The position numbers were made by a program, and so were the translations under genes. From contig CAYJEQ010000044.1 in assembly GCA_964369235.1 (NCBI GenBank), forward strand, positions 1 to 22,640: a stretch of DNA of 22,640 nt. Reading direction: 5' to 3'. This document shows, in pieces, positions 15,295 to 22,640 of the stretch; position 1 is the stretch's first letter, and each line of letters begins with the position of its first letter. The notes beneath the pieces are model-generated. The model was not told where the DNA came from and did not search any database. It was given only the letters and a program-made list of their open reading frames with translations. The stretch is from CAYJEQ01 sp964369235 (GTDB lineage: Bacteria; Bacillota; Clostridia; Oscillospirales; Ruminococcaceae).

Positions 15295-15858
15295 ATGAAT
15301 TTTTTAGAGATTACACTACTAGGAGCAGGGCTTGCTACTGATGCAAGCTGTGTATCAACTACTAATGGATTAACCTACAATCCAAAATTAAAGGAAACTA
15401 TTAAAATAGCCTTAACCTTTGGATTATTTCAGTTTGCAATGCCTATACTAGGATTTTTAGGGGCATCGCTGCTACCTAAGTTTATATATCAGTATAACCA
15501 TATAATTGCTTTTTTACTACTGGCTTTTATAGGTGGTAAGATGATAATAGAGGTAATAAAAGGTGAGGGATGTACTGCCTGTCAAAGTAAAGGTAATCCA
15601 CTAAATCCCTTTACAAATCAGCTATTATTTGCACAGGGAGTAGCAACTAGTATAGATGCACTAAGTGTGGGATTTGCCTTTAGTGGAATGGATGTTGTAC
15701 AGGTTATAAATGCCTCAGCACTAATTGCAGTAGTAACATTTATAATGTGCTTTGCCTTTGTGAAGGTGGGCGTCTGTATAGGGGACAAGCTAAATACTAA
15801 AGCAGAATTAGTAGGTGGCATTGTCTTAGTAAGTCTTGGTATTAAGATGCTGTTTTAA
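15295..15858 (+). CDS. MntP-type manganese efflux pump
   Basis: A 187-residue protein with six predicted membrane helices, usual for MntP (DUF204). The two family half-motifs are visible: TDASCVS near residue 17, corresponding to the usual MDAFAVS, and SIDALSVGF near residue 120. The conserved Asp is kept in both. A Cys-containing loop (GCTACQSK, near residues 96-103) separates the halves. AAAGAGG precedes the start. It is transcribed away from the AraC-type regulator, the Cys-tail protein and the P-type ATPase and shares their regulatory region. All four are thus probably one metal-stress module. The altered first motif means manganese is likely but not proven. No yybP-ykoY-type manganese riboswitch is seen in its short leader. 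Confidence 0.85.
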   Translation: MNFLEITLLGAGLATDASCVSTTNGLTYNPKLKETIKIALTFGLFQFAMPILGFLGASLLPKFIYQYNHIIAFLLLAFIGGKMIIEVIKGEGCTACQSKGNPLNPFTNQLLFAQGVATSIDALSVGFAFSGMDVVQVINASALIAVVTFIMCFAFVKVGVCIGDKLNTKAELVGGIVLVSLGIKMLF

Positions 15859-15945
15859 TAAGATTTGCCATTAAACACTTATATAAAATGGCTCATTATC
15901 AAATATTGATATAGAACCCATAAAATTTCATTTAATAATTTACGA

Positions 15946-15980
15946 AAATCCCTTACAGATTTATTATCTGTGGGGGATTT
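15946..15980 (+). terminator. Likely terminator after the MntP-type gene
   Basis: AAATCCC (15946-15952), two G-T pairs, and ACAGAT (15955-15960) pair with 15966-15980 around TTATT, a 15-bp stem about 90 bases after the stop. The 3' side ends ATTTACTGGTTTTA, a weak T-run. The motif GATATAGAACCC at 15908-15919 lies just before it and belongs to the tail-motif family. Confidence 0.55.
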
Positions 15981-15999
15981 ACTGGTTTTACACCAAATA

Positions 16000-16074
16000 T
16001 TGGGGTGCCTTCTCTATCAGATAGGAAGGCACCCCAACTTAAATTTACCAAGATATTTATAAAGAGTCTATTTA
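16000..16074. repeat. Convergent-junction hairpin repeat with degraded tail
   Basis: TTGGGGTGCCTT (16000-16011) pairs perfectly with 16026-16037. CTAT/ATAG pairs inside around CAG. A degraded tail AAAGAGTCTATTTA (16061-16074) ends at the stop codon of the aldo/keto reductase gene. It lies between convergent mntP and the sugar operon and is the third junction of this type in the window. Confidence 0.6.
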
Positions 16075-17058
16075 TTATAAATTTTCAAAAGGTACTAAAA
16101 CAGCATCGATTTTTGCCATCATTTCTTCGTCGATATCCCATTGGGTGCATCTCATGTTTTCAACAACCTGTTCAGGGGAGGAAGCACCACCGATAATGCT
16201 AGTTACTTCTGGTTTCTGTCTTAGCCAGTTTAGAGCGACTTCATTCATTGGACGATTGTATTCGATAGCAATGTCTTTAATCTGCTGTGCAGCATCAAAA
16301 TATAGCTTGTAAGCTTCACCAACTAGCTTAGGGTTAGCATTTCTAATGTCGTTTTCAGAGAAGGCTCTGCCAGAATGGAACTTACCAGCTAGAAGCCCTT
16401 GGAATAATGGGCTATATGGTAAAAATGCCTGACCTTCAGCTTTAACAACAGGTAGGACTTCTTTTTCTGTTTTATAGTCTAGTGGAATACCGTGGTATGT
16501 AGATGGATTTCTCTCAAGCATATTATATAAACTCTGCTGACAATGTACATCAATATAGCTCATCATCTTCTTAACATCACTTTGTGAGTAGTTACTCATA
16601 CCAATGTAGCGAATTTTACCAGCTTGTTTCATAATAGATAGAGCCTCAGCTGTTTCCTCTAGGGATACATTTGGGTCTGGCCAGTGTAGCTGATAGATGT
16701 CAATATGATCGGTTTGTAGTCTTAGTAGGGACTCATCAATTTCTTTTAGAAGGCTTTCTTTAGATAGATTGTTCTCTGTTTCTCTTTTTTCGTTCCACAG
16801 TAGACCACCTTTAGAAGCAATAAGGATTTTATCTCTTAGGTTATTCTTCTTTAAAACCTCACCTAGGATAGTTTCGGAATGTCCCCAACCGTATACAGGT
16901 GCTACATCAAAGAAGTTTACACCTAGCTCAATAGCTTTTTTAATTATATTTTCTGAGTTCTTATCATCAGAACAATCCCAGTCACCACCAAAGTTCCAAC
17001 AGCCTATACCTAGAGCAGAAATTTCTTCTTCTATTTTACCAACTTTTTTGTAAATCAT
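16075..17058 (-). CDS. Aldo/keto reductase
   Basis: A 327-residue NAD(P)H-dependent oxidoreductase with the aldo/keto reductase barrel. The catalytic tetrad is complete: D51 and Y56 (FDVAPVYGWGHSE), K83 (ASKGG) and H125 (QLHWPDP). The GKIRYIGMSNYS strand and the C-terminal TSIIGGASSPEQV cofactor region are typical. AAGGAG precedes the start, 27 bases after the permease stop. As the last gene of a sugar ABC operon, it probably reduces or oxidises the imported sugar, sugar acid or polyol. The D-threo-aldose dehydrogenase/L-fucose dehydrogenase-like branch is one possibility, but the substrate is not readable from sequence. Confidence 0.88.
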   Translation of the reverse strand: MIYKKVGKIEEEISALGIGCWNFGGDWDCSDDKNSENIIKKAIELGVNFFDVAPVYGWGHSETILGEVLKKNNLRDKILIASKGGLLWNEKRETENNLSKESLLKEIDESLLRLQTDHIDIYQLHWPDPNVSLEETAEALSIMKQAGKIRYIGMSNYSQSDVKKMMSYIDVHCQQSLYNMLERNPSTYHGIPLDYKTEKEVLPVVKAEGQAFLPYSPLFQGLLAGKFHSGRAFSENDIRNANPKLVGEAYKLYFDAAQQIKDIAIEYNRPMNEVALNWLRQKPEVTSIIGGASSPEQVVENMRCTQWDIDEEMMAKIDAVLVPFENL

Positions 17059-17085
17059 AATAATTCTCCTTTATTTTAGTTTAAA

Positions 17086-18039
17086 TTAACTACGCTTACG
17101 CAGTTTATCAATAATTACAGCAATGGCGATTAGTGAGCCGATGATTATCTCCATAATAACCGTGTTGATGTTAATTAGTGTACCACCCTGTCTTAGGGTA
17201 GCCATTATCATAGCACCAAGTACAGTACCTAGTACAGAGCTTTCTCCGCCATCAAGGGAAGCGCCACCAACAACGGAAGCAGCGATAGCATCTAGCTCAT
17301 AGCCGTCACCAGAGGTAGGAACACCATTACCTAGTCTTGATGCCATAAGTATACCAGCGATACCACATACGATACCAGAAAGGATATAAACACCATAAAC
17401 TGTGGACTTAACATTGATACCACTTAGTCTAGCAGATTCTTTATTACTACCGTAAGCATAGATGTTTCTGCCAAAGACTGTTCTACCAGCAATAAATATA
17501 CCTAAAACAATAATACCAAACCAAGTTAGGAACATATTAGGAATACCTAGAAAATCACCAGAGGAAAAATCATTAAAAGCATCAGGTAGACCAGAGATTG
17601 TTTTAGCTTTAGTGATTAGAAGGATAACATTTCTAACAATGGTCATAGAAGCCATAGTAGCGATAAAAGGTGGCACTTTAGCGTTATAAACTAACACACC
17701 GTTAAATAACCCTACTAGGATACTAGCAAATATTGCTATGATAACAGCTAGGAATATAGGCATACCAGCAACCATGCACATGGATACAATAACACCGGAT
17801 AGACCTACAACCGAGCCTACGGATAGATCGATACCAGAGGAGGTAATAACAAAGGTCATACCAATGGCGATTATACCATATATAGAAGCCTGTTCTAATA
17901 GTTTCATAAGGGTTGCAGTTTTAAGAAATACAGGGGACAATATCCCAAATAGGACGAATAAACCTGCAAGTATAATTAGTAGTAAAATTTCTGTTTGAAA
18001 TCTGCTAATCAGCAGACTTTTTGCGTTTTTTTCTTTCAT
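17086..18039 (-). CDS. Sugar ABC transporter permease (RbsC-like)
   Basis: A 317-residue integral membrane permease of the ribose/xylose/galactose class. The N-terminal half has the typical TSSGIDLSVGSVVGLSGV stretch and the middle has GSNKESARLSGINVK, which contacts the ATPase. Near the C-terminus are VVGGASLDGG and GSSVLGTVLGA-like segments. Eight to ten hydrophobic segments are visible. AAAGGA lies about ten bases before the start. It follows the ATPase gene by 15 bases. With a single permease gene, the channel is expected to be a homodimer. Confidence 0.9.
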   Translation of the reverse strand: MKEKNAKSLLISRFQTEILLLIILAGLFVLFGILSPVFLKTATLMKLLEQASIYGIIAIGMTFVITSSGIDLSVGSVVGLSGVIVSMCMVAGMPIFLAVIIAIFASILVGLFNGVLVYNAKVPPFIATMASMTIVRNVILLITKAKTISGLPDAFNDFSSGDFLGIPNMFLTWFGIIVLGIFIAGRTVFGRNIYAYGSNKESARLSGINVKSTVYGVYILSGIVCGIAGILMASRLGNGVPTSGDGYELDAIAASVVGGASLDGGESSVLGTVLGAMIMATLRQGGTLININTVIMEIIIGSLIAIAVIIDKLRKRS

Positions 18040-18054
18040 TGTTTACTATTCCTT

Positions 18055-19554
18055 TCATCTGATGCCAGATGCTAGTTTGATGATTTTTTCATCTGCAAAA
18101 TCATCTCGTTCTAGTATCTCCATCTGCTTACCTTCATACATTACCATCATTCTATCTGCTAAACCCATAACCTCAGGTAGATAGGAGGAGATAATAATAA
18201 TGCTTTTACCTTCTTTAATAAGGGATTCAAAAACTTTGTATATTTCAAGTTTTGCGCCAACATCAACACCCACTGTAGGCTCATCAAAGATAAATAACTC
18301 ACTGTTTTGTGCAAGCCACTTTGAGATAACAACCTTTTGCTGATTACCACCGGATAGATTTTTAACTAGCTGATCCACCGAAGGAGTTTTGGTGCGAAGT
18401 TTTTCTACATATTTCTTTGCAATGTCCTTGCCTAGAGATTTGTTAATAACACCTGACTTTGTAATCTTATTAATTGCTACCATATTGGTATTATCAGCTA
18501 CCGACATACCAAGGGCAAGTCCCTGTGCTCGTCTATCCTCAGGAAGTAGGGCTATACCAGCGTCTATGCCTTCTTTTGGAATAACAAAATTTGCCTCCTT
18601 ACCCATAAAGGTAACATTGCCTGAGTCTTTTTTATCTGCACCGAATATTGCTCTAACTATCTCAGTTCTACCAGAACCAACCAGCCCGAACATACCGAAT
18701 ATCTCGCCTTTTTTTACCTGGAAACTAATGTTGTTAAAAGCTTTTCCCCTTGAGATATTATCTACATCAAGAATAACTTCCCCAGCCATTCCATGGGAAA
18801 TGCCATACATATCTTCAACATTCCTACCTACCATCATGGCAATTAGAGAATCTTCATCTACATCTTTAATAGCTACTGTATCTACATAGGTACCATCTTT
18901 TAATACAGTTGCACGATCGCATATACTAAATATCTCTTCCATTCGGTGAGATATATAGAATATTCCTACACCTTCACTTTTAAGTTTAGCAATAATTTTA
19001 AATAACTGTTCTGTTTCATCAGCTGTCAGTAGGGCAGTAGGCTCATCAAAGATAACGGCCTTAGCCTTTTGGTGCATTGTTTTACCAATGGCTACCATCT
19101 CTTGCTGTGCTACAGATAGATTTTTTACTATAGAGCGTGGATCTACAAATACTTCAATAGAATCTAGGGTTTTCTTAGTTTCTGCATACATCTTCTCATA
19201 ATCGACTACACCAAATTTATTGGTTGGTAGCTGTCCCATAAAGAAATTCTCAGCCACTGATAGATGCTGTGCTAGGTTAACATCTTGGTAAACTGCTCCT
19301 AGGCCTAGAGACTGGGCATGTAAGGGGGATTTAATGTCCTTTAGCTCTCCATTTATATATATCTCACCTTGGGTTTTAGTGTATACTCCCATAAGAATTT
19401 TTATAAGTGTGGATTTACCAGCACCATTCTCTCCTACTAGGGCATGAACTTCACCAGGTAGTAGCTCTAAATCTACTCCAGATAAAGCACGAACACCAGG
19501 GAACTCTTTAACAATTTTCTTCATTGCTACTATTGGCTTTTTTGTTTCTACCAT
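18055..19554 (-). CDS. Sugar ABC transporter double ATPase (RbsA/MglA-like)
   Basis: A 499-residue protein with two fused ABC domains that energises the sugar transporter. The first has Walker A GENGAGKST (41-49), a degenerate signature LSVAQQEMVAIGK and Walker B AVIFDEPTALL. The second has the degenerate Walker A GLVGSGRTE, usual for this class, signature LSGGNQQKVVISKWL and Walker B FIFDEPTVGVD. Both degeneracies are normal for RbsA/MglA/XylG proteins and do not indicate a broken gene. It sits between the binding-protein and permease genes in the operon. Confidence 0.93.
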   Translation of the reverse strand: MVETKKPIVAMKKIVKEFPGVRALSGVDLELLPGEVHALVGENGAGKSTLIKILMGVYTKTQGEIYINGELKDIKSPLHAQSLGLGAVYQDVNLAQHLSVAENFFMGQLPTNKFGVVDYEKMYAETKKTLDSIEVFVDPRSIVKNLSVAQQEMVAIGKTMHQKAKAVIFDEPTALLTADETEQLFKIIAKLKSEGVGIFYISHRMEEIFSICDRATVLKDGTYVDTVAIKDVDEDSLIAMMVGRNVEDMYGISHGMAGEVILDVDNISRGKAFNNISFQVKKGEIFGMFGLVGSGRTEIVRAIFGADKKDSGNVTFMGKEANFVIPKEGIDAGIALLPEDRRAQGLALGMSVADNTNMVAINKITKSGVINKSLGKDIAKKYVEKLRTKTPSVDQLVKNLSGGNQQKVVISKWLAQNSELFIFDEPTVGVDVGAKLEIYKVFESLIKEGKSIIIISSYLPEVMGLADRMMVMYEGKQMEILERDDFADEKIIKLASGIR

Positions 19555-19589
19555 TTTAATTCATATTCCTTTCATGGAATTTATAATTA

Positions 19590-19622
19590 TGGGAGAATAT
19601 TAATGATGATAACATTCTCCCA
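19590..19622 (-). other. Intercistronic hairpin between binding-protein and ATPase genes
   Basis: TGGGAGAAT (19590-19598) pairs perfectly with ATTCTCCCA (19614-19622) around a 15-base loop. No good T-run follows on the minus strand. Such hairpins after binding-protein genes often protect the upstream mRNA, giving more binding protein than membrane parts. Confidence 0.5.
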
Positions 19623-19649
19623 CAATATGTCTGTTATAATAACTTAATA

Positions 19650-20687
19650 TTATTTACCAGGGTATAGTAGCTTTTCAACTGCTTCATCAGCAATGTTTTC
19701 TTTTGTTACAAGCGTAGTTGCTGCTACAATATCTTTTTCTACTTCATTACCTTGGATAGCTTCTACTGCTGCTAGAACACCATTGTAACCCATGCCATAT
19801 GGATCCTGTACAACGATACCAGTTAGAGTACCTTCTTTAATAGCTGCGATTTCTGTATCGTCAGAGTCAAAAGCATAAGCTATAATCTGTCCACCTTTTT
19901 CGTTGGACTGAATGGAGTTTGCAATACCATTACCCATATGATTGTTATCACCAAATACACCAATAAGCTCTGGATTAGCAAGGATTAGGTTGTCTACTGT
20001 ATCCTGTGCCTTAGCAATATCGTTATCACAGTACTGGGTTTCAAGAATTACGATTTCTGGTACTAGCTCCTGAATTTTATCTGCGAAACCTTCACAACGA
20101 GCCTGATTTACAGCAGAACCAGAGTCAGCGCTTATAATAGCAACCTTCTGTCCAGCTGGATCAATACCTGCTGCTGTCCACTGCTTAACCATATCTTCTG
20201 CTGCTGTAGCAGATGCTGCATAGTGGTCAGTAGCTAGGTGCTGTGTGTAAACATCAGTTTGTAGTTTATTATCTACAGTTACTACAGGAATACCAGCTTC
20301 TACAGCTTCTTCTACAGCTGGTACTGTGGATTCAGAGCTAATGGAAGCTATAACAATCCCATCTGGCTCAGCAAGAATAGCATTTTCTAAAATTGTAATC
20401 TGTTCAGCCATTCCAGTTTCAGAAGCTGGTCCAGCTGTAGTTACATTGATTTTGCCACCACTTTCAGCAGCTGCTGCCTCTGCACCCATAAGTACAGTCT
20501 GCCAGTAGGAGGAGTCTGTTGCCTTGATAATTACTGTAATGTCATAAGTTTCGCTTGTGTCGCCACCTGTTGTTGTGGAGGAGGTGTCTGTACCACTGCT
20601 TGATTCTTCAGCAGGGCTGCTGCTACAAGCTGTAAAAGATGCTAGAGTTAATGCTGCAAGGATAATGGATAAAATTTTTCTTTTCAT
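19650..20687 (-). CDS. Sugar ABC transporter substrate-binding lipoprotein (RbsB-like)
   Basis: A 345-residue periplasmic-binding-protein-type receptor anchored by lipid. The N-terminus is a signal peptide with a lipobox ending FTAC (Cys about 21), followed by a Ser/Thr/Gly-rich linker to about residue 46. The type-1 (RbsB-like) fold then follows: DITVIIKATDSSYWQTVLMGAE, an IPVVTVDN strand and FDSDDTEIAAIKEGTLTGIVVQDPYGMGYNGV. AGGAG precedes the start. It is the first gene of the transporter operon and lies 133 bases from the LacI-type gene, with an operator between. The sugar cannot be identified from the sequence alone. Confidence 0.9.
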   Translation of the reverse strand: MKRKILSIILAALTLASFTACSSSPAEESSSGTDTSSTTTGGDTSETYDITVIIKATDSSYWQTVLMGAEAAAAESGGKINVTTAGPASETGMAEQITILENAILAEPDGIVIASISSESTVPAVEEAVEAGIPVVTVDNKLQTDVYTQHLATDHYAASATAAEDMVKQWTAAGIDPAGQKVAIISADSGSAVNQARCEGFADKIQELVPEIVILETQYCDNDIAKAQDTVDNLILANPELIGVFGDNNHMGNGIANSIQSNEKGGQIIAYAFDSDDTEIAAIKEGTLTGIVVQDPYGMGYNGVLAAVEAIQGNEVEKDIVAATTLVTKENIADEAVEKLLYPGK

Positions 20688-20720
20688 GATAAATCGCTCC
20701 TAATTCTAATAAAATTTTAT

Positions 20721-20747
20721 ATTAAATCAACTTAAGTTGAGTTTAAT
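20721..20747. promoter_or_regulatory. 27-bp imperfect palindrome before the sugar operon
   Basis: A perfect 14-bp palindrome TCAACTTAAGTTGA (20727-20740) is flanked by ATTAAA (20721-20726) and TTTAAT (20742-20747) with one unpaired G at 20741. It lies between the LacI-type operator and the binding-protein gene. The minus-strand TAATAT (20724-20719) inside it is a possible -10 box; no good -35 was found. Confidence 0.45.
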
Positions 20748-20751
20748 CTTA

Positions 20752-20768
20752 TTTGTGAAACCGTTCCC
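20752..20768. promoter_or_regulatory. LacI-type operator before the transporter operon
   Basis: TTTGTGAAACCGTTCCC matches 16 of 17 bases of the site at 21867-21883 before the regulator gene. It has the LacI-family central CG and near-palindromic arms. Its core TGAAACCGTTCCCA also fits the CcpA cre consensus at most positions, so catabolite repression is an alternative. Confidence 0.75.
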
Positions 20769-20778
20769 ACATTGCTGT

Positions 20779-20813
20779 AAAAATGTGAGAATCATCATTA
20801 TTTCATGATTCTC
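20779..20813 (-). terminator. Terminator after the LacI-type gene
   Basis: GAGAATCAT (20787-20795) and ATGATTCTC (20805-20813) form a 9-bp stem. On the minus strand it begins eight bases after the regulator's stop and is followed by CATTTTTAC. Confidence 0.65.
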
Positions 20814-20820
20814 TAAACAT

Positions 20821-21840
20821 TTATATATTGATTTGCTCCGAGCCCTTTAGATGTAATTGACAGGGGATTACCCAGGTTTGTATAGGTGTATCTTTATGAT
20901 CAATTCTTTCTATTAGTAGATTTGTGCTCATTCTACCCATCTCTATTACATCTCTTGTAACACAGGAGAAGGGAACACCTAGAATATTCATCATTGGCAG
21001 ATGATCTATTCCTACTAAGGCAAAGTCCTTGCCAATCTTTAATCCATGTTCACTGGCTGCTTTTAAGATACCCATACTTGTACGGTTATTTGATGAAACT
21101 AAACCTTTGGGTAGCTTTTTTGATAATATTAGGTTATTAGTTATTTCGTAGGCTGTTTCAATAGAAAAATCCCCTTCATAAACTAACTGTTCATCAAACC
21201 CTATATTATTATCTAGTAAGCACTGCTGGTATCCTCTAAATCTTTCCTCGGCAATTTTAAGATTCATATCGCCTTGGATAATTCCTATATTGTCAATGCC
21301 GGATTTAATAATGCTTTCTGCTGCAATATAACCACTTTGGTAATTTTCAAATACCACTGTGTCCCATTTACAGTCATCAAAATATCTATCTACAATAACT
21401 GTAGGCACATCAAGCTTGTCTAATGTGGATTTTAAGTTTTTAGCATAGGTTTTATTCTTATAGCTAGATGCTGGTGTAAGGATAACCCCTCGTACCTGTT
21501 GTTGTTCTAGCATAGATAGTGCTTTAAGTTCTTTGTCAGCACTGTTTTGAGTATCACAGCATATTACAGAAAATCCATGCTCGTCTGCAATTTCATTAAT
21601 TCCCTTTAACAGTTCACCAAAGAAACTATTGTCAATCTCAGGGATAACCACACCGATAGTATTACCAACCTTCTTTGATAGTGTTATTGCTGCTGCTGAA
21701 GGCTTATATTGGTGTGCTCTGATTATTTCTTCCACTCGCTTTCTGGTATCTTCGTTAACATATCCTGTGTTATTAATAACACGGGATACAGTGGACTTGG
21801 ATACATTTGCCATAGAAGCAATATCTTTTATTGTTAACAT
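20821..21840 (-). CDS. LacI-family transcriptional repressor
   Basis: A 339-residue repressor with the LacI HTH at the N-terminus (TIKDIASMANVSKSTVSRVI) and hinge region (YKPSAAA), then a periplasmic-binding-protein-like effector domain from about residue 60 (TIGVVIPEIDNSFFGELLKG). AAGGAGG precedes the start. It is upstream of, and on the same strand as, the ABC sugar operon. A matching operator lies before each, so it most likely represses both itself and the transporter until the sugar or its phosphate binds. It has its own terminator, so it is probably a separate transcript. Confidence 0.92.
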   Translation of the reverse strand: MLTIKDIASMANVSKSTVSRVINNTGYVNEDTRKRVEEIIRAHQYKPSAAAITLSKKVGNTIGVVIPEIDNSFFGELLKGINEIADEHGFSVICCDTQNSADKELKALSMLEQQQVRGVILTPASSYKNKTYAKNLKSTLDKLDVPTVIVDRYFDDCKWDTVVFENYQSGYIAAESIIKSGIDNIGIIQGDMNLKIAEERFRGYQQCLLDNNIGFDEQLVYEGDFSIETAYEITNNLILSKKLPKGLVSSNNRTSMGILKAASEHGLKIGKDFALVGIDHLPMMNILGVPFSCVTRDVIEMGRMSTNLLIERIDHKDTPIQTWVIPCQLHLKGSEQINI

Positions 21841-21866
21841 TTATTGCCTCCTTGTAGAATACATAA

Positions 21867-21924
21867 TTTGTGGAACCGTTCCCTTAGTGACTGAATGATA
21901 ACACAATGATAATAAAAAAGTCAA
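21867..21924 (-). promoter_or_regulatory. Promoter and operator of the LacI-type gene
   Basis: On the minus strand, TTGACT (21924-21919) and TATCAT (21900-21895) are spaced by 18 bases. The operator TTTGTGGAACCGTTCCC (21867-21883), with the perfect palindromic core GGAACCGTTCC, lies just after the expected start site near 21888. That position suits autorepression. Confidence 0.65.
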
Positions 21925-22074
21925 TAGCATATTAGCAAAATTGTCAATGTGACAGTTTATAAGAAGTTATATTGTAAGAAATTACTAATGAAAATATAGA
22001 TAAAATAAGGGTTTTGTGTCTGTTAATTTTTAGACAAAAATACTGACCGATAAATAAGATGATAAATCTCGGCA

Positions 22075-22120
22075 AAAAATATAACCCCTGACTTACTTTA
22101 GAGATAAGTTAAGAGGTTAT
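22075..22120 (-). terminator. Terminator after the DUF3137-like gene
   Basis: An imperfect stem joins ATAACC (22081-22086) to GGTTAT (22115-22120), with further pairing inside. On the minus strand it is followed by ATTTTTTG (22080-22073). It is 17 bases past the stop codon. The rest of 21925-22074 is AT-rich with no gene seen. Confidence 0.65.
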
Positions 22121-22136
22121 CATTTATCATTATTTA

Positions 22137-22640
22137 CTAAAGAAAAAGATTTAAAAGTTCTACGATAGACTCCGTTTCTTTGGAAAAGTTCTCCCTTAAA
22201 CTGGTCAAATCGGTGACTTGGTGCTGGTGGCTAGTTATTTTAAAGGGGCTAGAACCATTATAAACTAGAATATTAACCTTATCCCTATGTATATCTATAG
22301 TCAGTCCACCACCTAAGCTACTGTTTGCAGCTAATACATCTTCCATGAATTTATCAGTGAGTATTCTAGGATAGTCATTGTCCATAAGGTTTTTTATAGT
22401 GTATTTATGATTAAATATAGCATTAGATGTTAGATTACTTTCACTGTTATTATTGCCAATTTTTTCTACAATAGTCAATCTATCCTCTATAGGTGAGTTA
22501 GGATAACAGGTAATCCAGATTCCAGAGAATATGGTAGTGGTATTGTTGCTGTTTTCACTTTGACTTTGGACATTTTTCTTTAGAAGTACATGGCTAAACT
22601 GAAAGTTCATACCTTTGTAGATTCCCTCTACAAAATCACT
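22137..22640 (-). CDS. DUF3137-like protein, partial (3' end)
   Basis: The frame is open through the window edge: upstream of the Met at 22610 it reads SDFVEGIYKG without a stop. The true start is therefore outside, and at least 168 residues are present. The order of segments fits the C-terminal half of DUF3137 proteins: EGIYKGMNFQFSHVLL, then IFSGIWITCYPNSPI, then RILTDKFMEDVLAA and a final strand-rich part (DIHRDKVNILVYNGSSPFKI). In that family the N-terminal half has two membrane helices and genes often lie next to lemA; neither can be checked here. The function of the family is unknown. No ribosome binding site precedes the internal Met at 22610. Confidence 0.6.
   Translation of the reverse strand, partial: SDFVEGIYKGMNFQFSHVLLKKNVQSQSENSNNTTTIFSGIWITCYPNSPIEDRLTIVEKIGNNNSESNLTSNAIFNHKYTIKNLMDNDYPRILTDKFMEDVLAANSSLGGGLTIDIHRDKVNILVYNGSSPFKITSHQHQVTDLTSLRENFSKETESIVELLNLFL

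Noticed and set aside
18159..18350. 63-codon minus-strand ORF within the double ATPase gene
   Set aside because: A different frame of the same strand inside a conserved ABC domain; no start signal.
21945..21957. Small palindrome TGTCA-N3-TGACA upstream of the LacI-type gene
   Set aside because: Only five bases per arm and lying upstream of the promoter; too short to call without conservation.

Overview
The window looks like a draft-assembly fragment from an AT-rich, low-GC Gram-positive anaerobe, most likely a Clostridia member. The reasons are strong AGGAGG-type ribosome binding sites, TTGACA/TATAAT-type promoters with 17-base spacers, an [FeFe]-hydrogenase maturation operon, a GPH-type symporter, a MglA/RbsA-type sugar ABC system and a clostridial-type metal efflux locus. 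Two runs of exactly ten N (2212-2221 and 15164-15173) are assembly gaps. No rRNA, tRNA, CRISPR array, transposase or phage gene was seen.

Layout. 1-619: no gene, but a dense cluster of four adjacent hairpins, then an AT-rich stretch and a promoter. 620-3224 (+): a membrane CHASE-GGDEF diguanylate cyclase, then a sensor/HTH regulator broken by the first gap. 3473-7370 (-): a three-gene operon, GPH symporter, C45-type Ntn hydrolase and M20 amidohydrolase, which would import and cleave an amide-bonded compound; its promoter lies inside a 45-bp near-perfect palindrome. 7710-11981 (+): the operon TM1266-type regulator, HydE, HydG, HydF. It is preceded by a structured leader with an aptamer-like long-range stem, an alternative antiterminator and an intrinsic terminator. 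No hydrogenase structural gene is in the window.

12272-15858: a divergent metal-efflux module. On the minus strand are a stand-alone AraC-type HTH protein, a small membrane-anchored protein with an eight-cysteine tail, and a P1B-like ATPase in which the usual CPC motif reads FSC. On the plus strand is an MntP-type manganese exporter. The two arms share a regulatory region whose 11-bp inverted repeat carries a -35 box for each direction. The small protein plus ATPase resembles the mycobacterial PacL/CtpC pair.

16075-21840 (-): a LacI-family regulator, a lipoprotein sugar-binding protein, a double ATPase, a permease and an aldo/keto reductase, forming a sugar uptake and conversion operon. Near-identical LacI operators lie before the regulator and before the binding protein. 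22137-22640 (-): the 3' part of a DUF3137-like gene that runs off the window.

All three convergent gene junctions (3225-3472, 11982-12271, 15859-16074) carry a related large hairpin beginning GGGGT, with an associated short AT-rich motif. This is a dispersed repeat family, perhaps acting as bidirectional terminators. The most unusual items are the hyd leader RNA, the Cys-tail/P-type ATPase/MntP module, the convergent-junction hairpin family and the hairpin cluster at the left edge.
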